64,000 nt of DNA from an uncultured Clostridia bacterium (GCA_934155265.1 CAKPGU010000006.1:1-64000), one strand, 5' to 3'. Shown: positions 27,395 through 35,934, counted from the stretch's first letter. Made by a program: numbers and translations. The notes: generated by a model from the letters alone, not told the origin.

Positions 27395-27425
27395 TGGTAA
27401 TTTTTTTACCATTAATGAGGTTTTT
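27383..27425 (+). terminator. Perfect 18-bp terminator overlapping the spoIIE stop
   Basis: AAACCTCATTAATGGTAA pairs perfectly with TTACCATTAATGAGGTTT around TTTTT, then TTTTTA. The core CATTAATGGTAA ... TTACCA is the same as in the GGGGACACCC repeats, and the TAA of spoIIE is inside it. Confidence 0.85.
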
Positions 27426-27460
27426 ATATTGCTTTTGAAAGAATTATTTTGATAAAAAAC

Positions 27461-27865
27461 TTAAGAAAGAAGTAAACCTCCAATAATACAAATAATAATC
27501 AAGATTATTATTAAAACTGTATTTGATATTTTCTTTTTTCTTATTTGTTTTTTAAAATCTTCTAGATTATCACAGTTAAATTTAGTTAATTTTCCTTTAC
27601 CTTTTAATGTTTGAGGTAAATTATAAACAAAATAACTATTGCCAGTTATTTGTATATTTTCATCTAAATATCCAACTAGTTGGTCTTTATTCCAGCCTTC
27701 ACTATACAATTTAATATTATGGTTTCCATCTGCAAGTTCTGACTCATATATTTGACTTTCATTTATTTCACCAATGATATTTTCATCAATTTTTAATTTC
27801 AAAATATTCCCAATGCTAGCACCTATACCGGATCCTTTATTATATGCTAAATATAAATGTCCCAT
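27461..27865 (-). CDS. Unknown protein with C-terminal membrane anchor (134 aa)
   Basis: I chose the ATG at 27865 (MGHLYLAYNKGSGIGA), since GGGTGG lies 6 bases upstream; an earlier GTG overlaps it. The first 100 residues look beta-rich and soluble (KLKIDENIIGEINESQIYES; NHNIKLYSEGWNKDQLVGYL), then a basic stretch (KKQIRKKKIS) leads into a single C-terminal helix (VLIIILIIICIIGGLLL). Two bases separate it from the upstream gene, so they form an operon. No family recognised. Confidence 0.65.
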   Translation of the reverse strand: MGHLYLAYNKGSGIGASIGNILKLKIDENIIGEINESQIYESELADGNHNIKLYSEGWNKDQLVGYLDENIQITGNSYFVYNLPQTLKGKGKLTKFNCDNLEDFKKQIRKKKISNTVLIIILIIICIIGGLLLS

Positions 27866-27867
27866 AT

Positions 27868-28401
27868 TTACCACCCTTTCTTTATAGTATGATCATTTTT
27901 TTCTTTATAATAGTCACTATTTAGAATAATTTTTTCAATTTCTTCATAATTATCCATAAATATTGAAAATTTTAGATTACTTTTATCTTTAAAAGTTATC
28001 ATAATTCCTTTAGATTCTTGGAAATTTACTTTAATTATATCTTGAAAATCATGAATTCTTTGTTTTCCAAAGAAACTATAACTATAAAATTTATTATTAT
28101 CAAAAATAATTTTACCATTTTTTAGTGAGATATATAGTAATACAGCTAATATCGCTAGGATTATGAATACTAGTTGCTGACCAAGATAATTTTCTTTAGT
28201 AGTGATAGATATAATAAAGAAAAATAGAGCACAAAGGAATGGGATTATTGAACAAATAAGTATTACCTTTTTTACATCTTTACCATATTCCAATATTATT
28301 TTATCATTATTGTTATTTTTAACGTTAGTTTCTTTAGAGAAAGCAATTGAAAGTAACCAGGAAGTTATAGCTAAACTAATTATTTTTACAAAAATATTCA
28401 A
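27868..28401 (-). CDS. Unknown membrane protein (177 aa)
   Basis: Starts after GGAGGTGAT. It has an N-terminal hydrophobic segment, two further helices (VILICSIIPFLCALFFFIIS; LVFIILAILAVLLYISL), then a soluble end with FYSYSFFGKQRIHDFQDIIK, like the PH-domain-like ends of clostridial DUF6560-type proteins. That resemblance is weak. It is the first gene of the two-gene unit converging on spoIIE. Confidence 0.6.
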   Translation of the reverse strand: MNIFVKIISLAITSWLLSIAFSKETNVKNNNNDKIILEYGKDVKKVILICSIIPFLCALFFFIISITTKENYLGQQLVFIILAILAVLLYISLKNGKIIFDNNKFYSYSFFGKQRIHDFQDIIKVNFQESKGIMITFKDKSNLKFSIFMDNYEEIEKIILNSDYYKEKNDHTIKKGW

Positions 28402-28584
28402 AAAATCACCTCCATGAAATTATTATAGAATAATATTTAAAGTTTGTCTATATCAAATAAAAAAATTCAGAAGGAAATTTAAAGTAAACATTATACTATA
28501 ACTAATGTTCTAAAAATTTAATCAAAAGTGTTGAAATTATAAAAAAGATGTTATATACTTTATTTATACGAGGGAGGATTTTAT

Positions 28585-29100
28585 ATGGAAAAAAACATTT
28601 TAGAAACAAAAGAGAGAAACTTTACAATTGAAGATTTACATAGAAAAAAAGCAGAAGCAGAAATGTTAGAAGAAAAAGATAAGCAAGTATCTGCAGAACT
28701 TGAAGAAATTGTTTCTAAAGATGAAAATGAAATTATGAAAGATAACATTCAAGAAAAAAATTTAATTGAAAAAAACGAGGATAATATATTTGGAAAAATA
28801 AAAAATTTTTTTAAAAAAATATTTGGTAAAAAACAAGAAAATGATGAAAATAAAGTTAATGAGGATGTATTAATAGAAGCAGAAAAAAGTTATATTTTTA
28901 GAGATTATATAAGAAAAACTGAAGACGAGGAAACAGAGCTTTTTGATCTTCAACAAAGATATCGCAGGGGAGAAATTGCTGATAGTGAATTAACACAAGA
29001 ACAAATTAATTCTTTATGCATGTTATATGATAAACAAATTGAAGATTTAAAGAGAACTATTAAAGCAAAAGAACAACAAATTGTAAAATATAAAAAATAA
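28585..29100 (+). CDS. Unknown coiled-coil protein (171 aa)
   Basis: Starts after GAGGGAGGA. Very charged and helical throughout, with Glu/Lys runs (RKKAEAEMLEEKDKQVSAEL), a central amphipathic segment NIFGKIKNFFKKIFGKKQEN that may touch the membrane, and a C-terminal coiled coil ending DKQIEDLKRTIKAKEQQIVK. Monocistronic, with its own terminator. No family recognised. Confidence 0.6.
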   Translation: MEKNILETKERNFTIEDLHRKKAEAEMLEEKDKQVSAELEEIVSKDENEIMKDNIQEKNLIEKNEDNIFGKIKNFFKKIFGKKQENDENKVNEDVLIEAEKSYIFRDYIRKTEDEETELFDLQQRYRRGEIADSELTQEQINSLCMLYDKQIEDLKRTIKAKEQQIVKYKK

Positions 29101-29114
29101 ATAATTATAAAAGA

Positions 29115-29160
29115 ACACATTTTAAGCAAATAAAAAAATTTTGCTGATATGTGTTTTTTT
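29115..29160 (+). terminator. Terminator after 28585 gene
   Basis: ACACAT-TTTAAGCAAA pairs with TTTTGCTGA-TATGTGT around an A-rich loop, then seven T. Confidence 0.7.
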
Positions 29161-29303
29161 ATTATCAAATAAATTATATAAAATGCTTGTAACCAAAAAA
29201 ATTTTGTGATATATTATACATGTAGAAAAATATAAATTAGAATATAAGAAAGGTTTATAGGTATCCAGAAAAACCTAAATATATTTTACAAGGAATGAAA
29301 GAG

Positions 29304-30812
29304 ATGGCAAGAGGAAAAAGATATGAAACAGAAGGAAAGCTGAACTATCAAAAAGTATTTGCAGTTATTATTGCAATAGCAGTTATAATTATGTTCATAT
29401 TTATAATAAAGAATGTATTAAAAGAAAGAAAAGAAATAACAAAAGATTATGAATATTTTGCATTATATGCACAAAACAAATGGGGAGTAATAAATCAAGA
29501 TGGAGAAGAAGTAATTCAACCATCATATCAAGAAATGATAGTAATACCAGATAAAACAAAAGATGTTTTTATATGTACATATAATGTAAATGAAGAAACA
29601 GGAACATATCAAACAAAAGCAATAAATAGTAAAAATGAAGAGATTTTAACAGAATATGATCAAATAGAAGCATTAGATAATATAGACGAAAATAGCAATG
29701 TATGGTATGAGGAAAATGTTTTAAGAGTTGAAAAAGATGGAAAATATGGATTAATTGATTTATTAGGTAAAGAAGTATTACCAGTAGAATATGACGAAAT
29801 AACTGTACTAGAAGGAATAGAAAATAGCATAATAATCAAGAAAGACAATAAAATTGGACTGGTTAATGATACTGGAAGTATTATAATAGAATGCAATTAC
29901 AAAGAAATAAAAAACTTGGGAAGTACATATAAAGACGGATATATAACAGTTGATGATAATGGGAAATATGGAGTTATTAGTGCAACGAAAAGACAAATAC
30001 TAGATAATAAATATGAAGAAATAAAACAAATTGCTTTAAAAGAATACTATGTAGTTAAAGAAGATGGAAAAACAAAACTAATAAATTCAAAAGGTGAATC
30101 AATAATTGAAGATGGATTTGATGATATAAAATCAGCAACTACAAATGGAGTTATTTTTACAAAAAATAACTTATATGGTGAAATGAGTACTACTGGAGAA
30201 ATAACTTTAGAAACACAATATCAAGATTTAAAAGAAGCTAATGATGGAATTTATATAGCAAAACAAAATGATAAATATGGAATAATTGATAATATGGGAA
30301 ATATCCAAATATCATATGAATATCAAGGAATAACATATAATGAAAAAGCAAAATTGTTTTTTGCAGAAGATGCACAATACAATACATCAATAATTGATAA
30401 TCAATATAATGTAAAAGCAACTGGGATATTATCAGATGTAAATACAGATGAAGAATATATTAGAATGAGAGTTAATGATGAATATAAATACTATAATTTA
30501 ACAGGAGAAGAAATATCAAATATCCAAGCACTAAAAAATAACACAATATTTTTAAGTAAAAAAGATGGTAAATACGGATATGTAGATAAAAAAGGAAATT
30601 CAGTAACAGAATTTATATATGATGATGCAACAGAACAAAATAAATATGGATATGCCGCGGTAAAGAAAGATGGATTATGGGGTTCAATTGATAAAGAGGG
30701 AAAAGAAATAATAGAACCAAAGTACAATTTAGAAAATAATTTGAAAATTGACTTTATAGGAAAATGGCACTTAGGAGAAGATTTAAATATGAATTACTAT
30801 TGTGAAAAATAA
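29304..30812 (+). CDS. Membrane-anchored WG-repeat protein
   Basis: I place the start at 29304 (MARGKRYETEG, 502 residues) because AAGGA is 9 bases upstream; the ATG at 29295 is too close to that site. One N-terminal helix (VIIAIAVIIMFIFIIKNVL) is followed by about eleven WG repeats of 40 residues, each of the form (K)xGxY/WG-(hydrophobic)-D-x-x-G-x-x-(hydrophobic), for example KWGVINQDGEEVIQPSYQEM, KYGLIDLLGKEVLPVEYDEI, KYGYVDKKGNSVTEFIYDDA. Repeats 5 and 8 are degenerate. Such proteins form beta-propeller-like extracellular folds; the ligand is unknown. The next gene starts 57 bases on. Confidence 0.88.
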   Translation: MARGKRYETEGKLNYQKVFAVIIAIAVIIMFIFIIKNVLKERKEITKDYEYFALYAQNKWGVINQDGEEVIQPSYQEMIVIPDKTKDVFICTYNVNEETGTYQTKAINSKNEEILTEYDQIEALDNIDENSNVWYEENVLRVEKDGKYGLIDLLGKEVLPVEYDEITVLEGIENSIIIKKDNKIGLVNDTGSIIIECNYKEIKNLGSTYKDGYITVDDNGKYGVISATKRQILDNKYEEIKQIALKEYYVVKEDGKTKLINSKGESIIEDGFDDIKSATTNGVIFTKNNLYGEMSTTGEITLETQYQDLKEANDGIYIAKQNDKYGIIDNMGNIQISYEYQGITYNEKAKLFFAEDAQYNTSIIDNQYNVKATGILSDVNTDEEYIRMRVNDEYKYYNLTGEEISNIQALKNNTIFLSKKDGKYGYVDKKGNSVTEFIYDDATEQNKYGYAAVKKDGLWGSIDKEGKEIIEPKYNLENNLKIDFIGKWHLGEDLNMNYYCEK

Positions 30813-30869
30813 CCAGTAATAGAAAAAATTAATATTGAAAAGTTTTCTAACTGGAGAGAGGAATAATAT

Positions 30870-32099
30870 ATGGAGCTAAAGACAAAATACCAATATACAT
30901 ATTTTATATACCCTTATGTAATAAAAGAAAATAAATATACGAAATATTTATTAAAATTACTAAAAGATGAAAATTGTAAATTAAGAATATTTAGAAAAGA
31001 AAAAGATTTAAATATATATTCATATTTCTCACATAGAGAAAGAAATTATATGTTTAATAGTTTCAATTTAAGTAAAACAAGATTAGCAAGATTAGAAGAA
31101 TTGCCATTAGAAACCAAAGCTGCAATTTTGGCTAAAGATTCTTGTACAATGTTTGAATATGATATGAAGAAGGATATACAAGGAAAAATATCAGAAAGAA
31201 ATGGGATATTCTTCAAAATACCCAAAATTGAAATAATATGTTTTAATACAGGAATTTGTTTTTTATGTATAAAAACAAATATTGAAGAAAGTGATAAATT
31301 CTCAGATTTATTAAATTTTAATTATAAATTTAGAGATATAAACCAAGAATTTGCAAACATGAACAATTATGATAATATAAGGGTACAAACTGATTGTTTT
31401 GATGATGTTAAATATTTTAAAGAATTTATAGAAAATTTAACAGGACCAGCAACTGAAGCAATGAAGCTAGATATAGATACAGAGAGATTTTTAACATTTT
31501 CTTATGTGTGTATTGATCAAGAAAACTGGAACAATGCAAATGAGTTTGAGCAAATACGTAGTAGTTATATGAGATTTTTAAATATATTGCCAAATGACAA
31601 TAGTGTAAATTATTCAAAAGAAGATATGAAAGTCATATCAAAATGGAAATATGCAAAATTAGGAGTAACAAAACAAGGTGTAACACTATTTAGTTCAAGT
31701 TGTGATATGAATAATTATACAAAATTCCCACTAGAGTTTGAAGAACAATATCTATATACATATATACTTACAATATATACAAAAATATATTTAACAAAAA
31801 TAAATTTAGATTTTAGACAAGGAATCAATATAAAAAAGACTCGAAAGGAATTTGTAGAATTTACGCAAAAGTTATGGGTAAATGAAATTACATCTGAAGA
31901 TACAGGCTCATTATATTATCAAAATTTAAAAGAAGTTTTGGATTTAAATACAATTTATTTTGATACAAAAAATAAATATGACATTTTATATAAAGAAATG
32001 AATATAGAAAAGAGTGCTAAAAATAATGTTGCAATTACAATTATATTAATTATAACATTAATAATAAATGCTATAAATATATTGTTTTTAGGAAAATAA
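30870..32099 (+). CDS. Unknown protein with C-terminal membrane helix (409 aa)
   Basis: Starts after GGAGAGAGGA. A long soluble region with many Tyr, Phe, Lys and Ile (IFRKEKDLNIYSYFSHRERN; KIPKIEIICFNTGICFLCIK) is followed by a helical part and a single C-terminal span (NNVAITIILIITLIINAINI LFLG). The order of a helix-rich region before a C-terminal span faintly recalls CorA-type transporters, but the GMN motif is absent, so I do not assign it. Likely in an operon with the WG-repeat gene. Confidence 0.6.
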   Translation: MELKTKYQYTYFIYPYVIKENKYTKYLLKLLKDENCKLRIFRKEKDLNIYSYFSHRERNYMFNSFNLSKTRLARLEELPLETKAAILAKDSCTMFEYDMKKDIQGKISERNGIFFKIPKIEIICFNTGICFLCIKTNIEESDKFSDLLNFNYKFRDINQEFANMNNYDNIRVQTDCFDDVKYFKEFIENLTGPATEAMKLDIDTERFLTFSYVCIDQENWNNANEFEQIRSSYMRFLNILPNDNSVNYSKEDMKVISKWKYAKLGVTKQGVTLFSSSCDMNNYTKFPLEFEEQYLYTYILTIYTKIYLTKINLDFRQGINIKKTRKEFVEFTQKLWVNEITSEDTGSLYYQNLKEVLDLNTIYFDTKNKYDILYKEMNIEKSAKNNVAITIILIITLIINAINILFLGK

Positions 32100-32151
32100 G
32101 AAATAAGAAATAACAAATATGAAATAAAGAATAGAAAATAAAACAAAAGAG

Positions 32152-32189
32152 GTTGATATGTATAAGAGAATTGTATATATCAACTTTAT
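32152..32189 (+). terminator. Possible terminator after 30870 gene
   Basis: GTTGATAT pairs perfectly with ATATCAAC across a 17-base loop, then TTTATTT. Preceded by 50 bases of A-rich low complexity (AAATAAGA-like repeats, 32097-32150). Confidence 0.45.
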
Positions 32190-32215
32190 TTGTAAGTAAG
32201 AGGGATAGTAAGAAT

Positions 32216-32596
32216 ATGAAAATAAAAACAGGTGTAGATATAATAGAAATAGAAAGAGTAAAAAAGTGCATTGAGGAAACAGAAGGAAAGTTTTGTGAAA
32301 GAGTGTATACGAAAAATGAAATTGAATATTGCGAAAGCAAAAAATCACAAAAATATCAACATTATGCTGCAAGATTTGCAGCTAAAGAAGCTGTATTTAA
32401 GGCAGTTTCAGAGATGCTACCTGACAAATATGATATTAATTGGAATGATATAGAAATTTTAAATGACGATACTGGTAGACCATATGTAAATATATTAAAA
32501 CATGATATACAATCTGGAGATATAGATATTAGTATATCTCATTGTAAAGAATATGCAGTGGCAAGTGTGATTTTTACCATTGGGGACACCCATTAA
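32216..32596 (+). CDS. acpS: Holo-[acyl-carrier-protein] synthase (AcpS)
   Basis: The ATG at 32216 (126 residues) gives the usual start MKIKTGVDIIEIERVKK. The conserved metal-binding and catalytic motifs are present: GVDIIEIERV and AARFAAKEAVFKA, then SISHCKEYAVA. The enzyme moves 4'-phosphopantetheine from CoA to acyl carrier protein. The protein ends SVIFTIGDTH: the last seven residues and stop are encoded by the GGGGACACCC repeat that starts at 32571. The natural C terminus in the family ends in a beta strand at about this point, so the enzyme is probably active. Confidence 0.93.
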   Translation: MKIKTGVDIIEIERVKKCIEETEGKFCERVYTKNEIEYCESKKSQKYQHYAARFAAKEAVFKAVSEMLPDKYDINWNDIEILNDDTGRPYVNILKHDIQSGDIDISISHCKEYAVASVIFTIGDTH

Positions 32597-32628
32597 TGGT
32601 AAAAAAATTTACCACAAGGGACACCCCT
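32571..32628. repeat. GGGGACACCC repeat pair at the acpS 3' end
   Basis: TTTTTACCATT and AATGGTAAAAA form an 11-bp stem with GGGGACACCCATT in the loop; then a second half-site TTTACCACAAGGGACACCCC. The stop codon of acpS is the TAA in CATTAATGG. The same arrangement is repeated at 33456. Confidence 0.9.
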
Positions 32629-32686
32629 GATGAATAAAAAAGTTAGATTAGGCAATTTTATAAAGAAAAGAAAGAGAGGAGAAAAT

Positions 32687-33481
32687 ATGGAACTATTTGA
32701 TACACATTCACATTATAATGATGAAAAATTTAATGAAGATAGAGAACAAATAATAAAAGACACATATGAATCAGGAGTAACAAAATTTGTATGTGCTGGT
32801 TATAATATAGAATCATCAAAAAAGGCTATAGAGATGTCTCAAAAATATGAGTTTATTTATTCAATTTGTGGGATTTCACCTAATGATATTCCACAATCTG
32901 AGCAAGAACTGTGGAAAGATGTAGCAGAAATATCAAAAATTATAAAGGAAAATAAGACAAATAAACTTGTAGCAATAGGAGAGATTGGCTTAGATTATTA
33001 CTGGAATAAAGAAAATAAAGAATTGCAAAAAGAAGCATTTATAAAGCAAATAGATTTAGCAAATGAAATAAATTTACCAATAGTAATACATTCTAGAGAT
33101 GCCTCTATTGATACGATTGAAATTATAAGAGAGCATCCAGTAAGAAAAGCTGGAATATTCCACTGTTGCCAATTCAATCAAGAAATGATAAGACAAGCAC
33201 TCGAATTAGGATATTATATTTCATTTGCTGGTCCTGTAACATTTAAAAATTCGAAAAATGCATCAGACATAGTTAAAATGGTTTCTTTAGATAGAATTTT
33301 AATTGAAACAGATAGTCCTTATTTATCACCAGAACCTAAGAGAGGAAAAAGAAATGATTCAAGAAATGTAAAATTTATTGCTCAAAAAATTGCAGATTTT
33401 AAGGGTATGTCAATAGATGAGATTGCAAAAATCACATATGAAAATGCATTAAGAATTTTTACCATTGGGGACACCCATTAA
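32687..33481 (+). CDS. tatD: TatD-family metal-dependent deoxyribonuclease
   Basis: The ATG at 32687 follows GAGAGGAG; 264 residues. The TIM-barrel metal motifs are all present: LFDTHSHYND, AIGEIGLDYYW, IVIHSRDA, FHCCQ and ETDSPYLSPEP. TatD enzymes act as 3'-5' nucleases or related hydrolases. The protein ends ENALRIFTIGDTH; the last codons and stop come from the repeat at 33456, exactly as in acpS. The family usually ends shortly after NALRIF, so the core is intact. Confidence 0.93.
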   Translation: MELFDTHSHYNDEKFNEDREQIIKDTYESGVTKFVCAGYNIESSKKAIEMSQKYEFIYSICGISPNDIPQSEQELWKDVAEISKIIKENKTNKLVAIGEIGLDYYWNKENKELQKEAFIKQIDLANEINLPIVIHSRDASIDTIEIIREHPVRKAGIFHCCQFNQEMIRQALELGYYISFAGPVTFKNSKNASDIVKMVSLDRILIETDSPYLSPEPKRGKRNDSRNVKFIAQKIADFKGMSIDEIAKITYENALRIFTIGDTH

Positions 33482-33512
33482 TGGTAAAAAATTTTACCAC
33501 AGGGGACACCCT
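33456..33512. repeat. GGGGACACCC repeat pair, left flank of the RAYT gene
   Basis: Same layout as 32571: TTTTTACCATT-GGGGACACCC-ATTAATGGTAAAAA, then TTTTACCACAGGGGACACCC. It is nearly the reverse complement of the copy at 34464-34520 on the other side of the transposase gene. It contains the tatD stop. Confidence 0.9.
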
Positions 33513-33539
33513 TTGAATAAATTAAAAAATTTATTGTAT

Positions 33540-33569
33540 AAAAAGTTCAGTATAATATTGAGCTTTTTT
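33540..33569 (+). terminator. Terminator after tatD
   Basis: AAAAAG-TTCA pairs with TGAG-CTTTTTT around GTATAATAT; T-run follows. Confidence 0.65.
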
Positions 33570-33682
33570 GTTTGAATAATAATAAAATCAACAAAAAACA
33601 ATAATTATGTTTACAAAAAGCGAAAAGTATGATAAAACTATATAGTGATGGGGGCAAAAAATAAAAGTGTAAGGAGGAAGCT

Positions 33683-34445
33683 ATGCCCCGAATAGCCAGA
33701 AAAAACTTAGATACACAGTATCTTCATGTAATGTCACAGGGAATAAACAAAGAGTTTATTTTCAGGACAGATGTACTAAAGAAAAAATATAAAGATCTTT
33801 TAAGAAAACATATAAGAGAAAGCAATGCAAAGATACTTTCATATTGTATAATGGGAAATCATACTCATATATTATTTCATACAATTGATCCATATGAAGT
33901 CACCAAAGTTATGCAAATGGTTAATTCTAATTTTGCAATGTATTATAATTACATAAATAAAAGAGTTGGGGTTGTGTTTAGAAACAGGTATTTTACTCAA
34001 CCAATTATGACCATAGAACAATTGTATAATTGTTTGGTATATATACATAATAATCCGGTAAAAGCTCGGAATAGTGCAAAATGCCAAGGATTATAGTTAT
34101 TCAAGTTATAGTGAATGGATAGGAAGCAAAGATATAATTGATTCGCAATGTGCAAAATTAATTTATGGGGAAGATGAATATTTAGATGTTTTTTTAAAAC
34201 AACATTTAAAGAAGGATATTGTTGATATAAATGATATTGATGAAGAAATTAACTTTGAAAAGATTGTTAGTGAATATATGTGCAATGAAAAAATTTCTAT
34301 AGAAATATTAAACAATAATGAAATTTATCTTGAAAAAATTGTTAGAGAGCTTAGAAAAAATTCAAATATTTCTGCAAGAAAGTTATCAAAAATTTTGAAT
34401 GTAAATAGACCAAAGATTACTAAAATTTTAAAAATGATAGAATAA
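33683..34445 (+). pseudogene. RAYT-type Y1 transposase, frameshifted
   Basis: The gene starts after AAGGAGG. Removing one base (an extra C at 34067) joins two overlapping frames into a 253-residue protein. It has the HUH motif GNHTHILFH (H60, H62), the RAYT-typical catalytic stretch CLVYIHNNPVKA (Tyr120), YSYSSYSEWIG after the break, and a C-terminal helix-turn-helix (NISARKLSKILNVNRPKITK). RAYTs are single-strand transposases that mobilise REP hairpins. The inverted GGGGACACCC pairs at 33456 and 34464 flank it, which is the standard RAYT-REP layout. The break could be real inactivation or a sequence error. Confidence 0.88.
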
Positions 34446-34463
34446 TAGTTACTTATTTATGTA

Positions 34464-34520
34464 AGGGGTGTCCCCAGTGGTAAAAATTTTTACCAATAAA
34501 GGGTGTCCCCAATGGTAAAA
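34464..34520. repeat. GGGGACACCC repeat pair, right flank of the RAYT gene
   Basis: AGGGGTGTCCCCAGTGGTAA, a short A/T centre, TTACCAATAAAGGGTGTCCC, CAATGGTAAAA: the inverted partner of 33456-33512. The ribosome site of the next gene (AAAAGGAG) begins at its last bases. Confidence 0.9.
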
Positions 34521-34531
34521 GGAGAAAATAT

Positions 34532-35098
34532 ATGTACGATAATTGGGAACAATTAGAAGATGATGCTAAACAATGTAGAAGATGTAAATTATTTCAAACA
34601 AGAAATACTGTTGTATTTGGAGTAGGAAATAAAGATGCGGATTTGATGTTTATAGGTGAAGGTCCTGGAGCAGATGAAGATATGCAGGGAATACCTTTTG
34701 TTGGAAAGGCTGGAAAATTAATGAATATGGCTTTTGAAACAATTGGATTAGATAGAAATGAAGTGTACATTGCTAATATTGTTAAATGTAGACCTCCTTC
34801 AAATAGAAATCCACAAGAAGATGAGGCTGTTGCATGTTTGAATTATTTACGAAATCAGGTGATTCTTGTTAAACCTAAAATTATAGTTTTATTGGGGAGT
34901 GTTGCTTTAAAAAATATTTTGGGAAAAGAGTATGGAATTACTGCTAGTAGAGGTAAATGGGTTGAGAAAAGAGGAATCTTGTATATGCCTACTTGGCATC
35001 CTGCAGCTCTTTTGCGTGATGAAACTAAGAAAATTGATTTTATTAAGGACTTGCAACAAGTTATGATAGAATATAAAAATGAAGAAAGCAAAGAATGA
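34532..35098 (+). CDS. Uracil-DNA glycosylase, family 4 (iron-sulfur)
   Basis: The 188-residue protein has the four Fe-S cysteines (CRRC at 15-18, C86 in VKCRPP, C102 in ACLNYL), the active-site motif GEGPGADEDMQGIPFVGKAG and the second motif PTWHPAALLRD. It removes uracil from DNA as the first step of base-excision repair. The start follows AAAAGGAG that adjoins the repeat 34464-34520, so insertion of that repeat has replaced its native upstream region. Confidence 0.93.
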   Translation: MYDNWEQLEDDAKQCRRCKLFQTRNTVVFGVGNKDADLMFIGEGPGADEDMQGIPFVGKAGKLMNMAFETIGLDRNEVYIANIVKCRPPSNRNPQEDEAVACLNYLRNQVILVKPKIIVLLGSVALKNILGKEYGITASRGKWVEKRGILYMPTWHPAALLRDETKKIDFIKDLQQVMIEYKNEESKE

Positions 35099-35191
35099 TG
35101 CTAATGCTTTATTTTTTGCTTTTTCTATTTACAAAATTCGACATAAATGATATATATATTATAGGCTATTCAAAAGATAAGGGGGGAAATA

Positions 35192-35701
35192 ATGGGAGTT
35201 TTAATATTTTTTGTGTTTTTGGTTTTTATCGTTGGAGCTATATTTATAAATGTAAAAATGAGTAATTTAAAATATAGAGCAAGTCAACAGATATTGAAAA
35301 ATACAGGAATCAGTTCATCAGATATTAATGCAGGAATTACAGGAAGTTTAGAAAAAAAACATTTGCAAAAATTTTTAGCAGAACATCCTAATTTTACAGA
35401 AGATTCTGTAAAGGAATTGCTAAAAGAATATACTTTTCAAATATTTAATAGAAATATAATTAATGAGTTTAGCCAAGAAGTATGTAATAAAATGCAAAAA
35501 GATTCTAAACTTGACAAAATGCAGACAATGGAATTTAAAAGAACTAATATTAACTACTATGGTAATTCAAGATTAAATGCTATCTTTGTTGTTACAGATA
35601 ATAAAGATGAATACAATGTTAATTTAACATGTAGTATATCAGATGATAAAATTCAAGTAGAAAGTTATAGAATTACTGAAGGAGCTGTACTTGGGTTTTA
35701 A
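35192..35701 (+). CDS. Unknown membrane-anchored protein (169 aa)
   Basis: Starts after AAGGGGGG. One N-terminal helix (VLIFFVFLVFIVGAIFINV), then a soluble domain: DINAGITGSLEKKHLQKFLA, EDSVKELLKEYTFQIFNRN and a beta-rich end (LNAIFVVTDNKDEYNVNLTC). The layout recalls Tim44-like lipid-binding domains, but I could not confirm it. It leads a run of four small membrane-protein genes (35192-36536) with tight spacing. Confidence 0.6.
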   Translation: MGVLIFFVFLVFIVGAIFINVKMSNLKYRASQQILKNTGISSSDINAGITGSLEKKHLQKFLAEHPNFTEDSVKELLKEYTFQIFNRNIINEFSQEVCNKMQKDSKLDKMQTMEFKRTNINYYGNSRLNAIFVVTDNKDEYNVNLTCSISDDKIQVESYRITEGAVLGF

Positions 35702-35721
35702 AATGAAAGGGGAGTTTTAAA

Positions 35722-35934
35722 ATGAAAAGTGAAAAAGATTGGTTAGTAACATTATTATTATGTATATTTTTAGGAGGCATAGGAGCACATAGATTTTATG
35801 CTGGTAAAATTGGAACAGGAATTCTACAATTAATAACAGTAGGTGGTTGTGGTATCTGGACTTTGATTGATCTTATAATGATAATAACTGGAAAATTTGA
35901 GGATAAAGATGGTAATGCTATACAACAAAATTAA
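35722..35934 (+). CDS. TM2-domain protein (70 aa)
   Basis: Starts after AAAGGGGAG. The TM2 pattern is clear: KSEKDWLVTLLLCIFLGGIG, AHRFYAGKIGTGILQL, then GGCGIWTLIDLIMIITGKF, with the DRF-like turn (AHRFY). TM2 proteins are small two-helix membrane proteins of unknown role. The next gene overlaps its end by 26 bases. Confidence 0.9.
   Translation: MKSEKDWLVTLLLCIFLGGIGAHRFYAGKIGTGILQLITVGGCGIWTLIDLIMIITGKFEDKDGNAIQQN

Noticed and set aside
32097..32150. A-rich low-complexity stretch as a repeat element
   Set aside because: The AAATAAGA-like units are irregular and could be ordinary AT drift in this genome.
32157..32195. 12-codon frame MYKRIVYINFICK after AGAGGTTGAT
   Set aside because: The frame lies wholly in the hairpin GTTGATAT...ATATCAAC, and its residues are set by that pairing; a terminator explains it better.
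33683..34445. Complete insertion sequence with terminal inverted repeats and target duplications
   Set aside because: The flanking inverted elements are REP-type hairpins within the neighbour genes' ends; I saw no target-site duplication, and Y1/RAYT enzymes do not create one.
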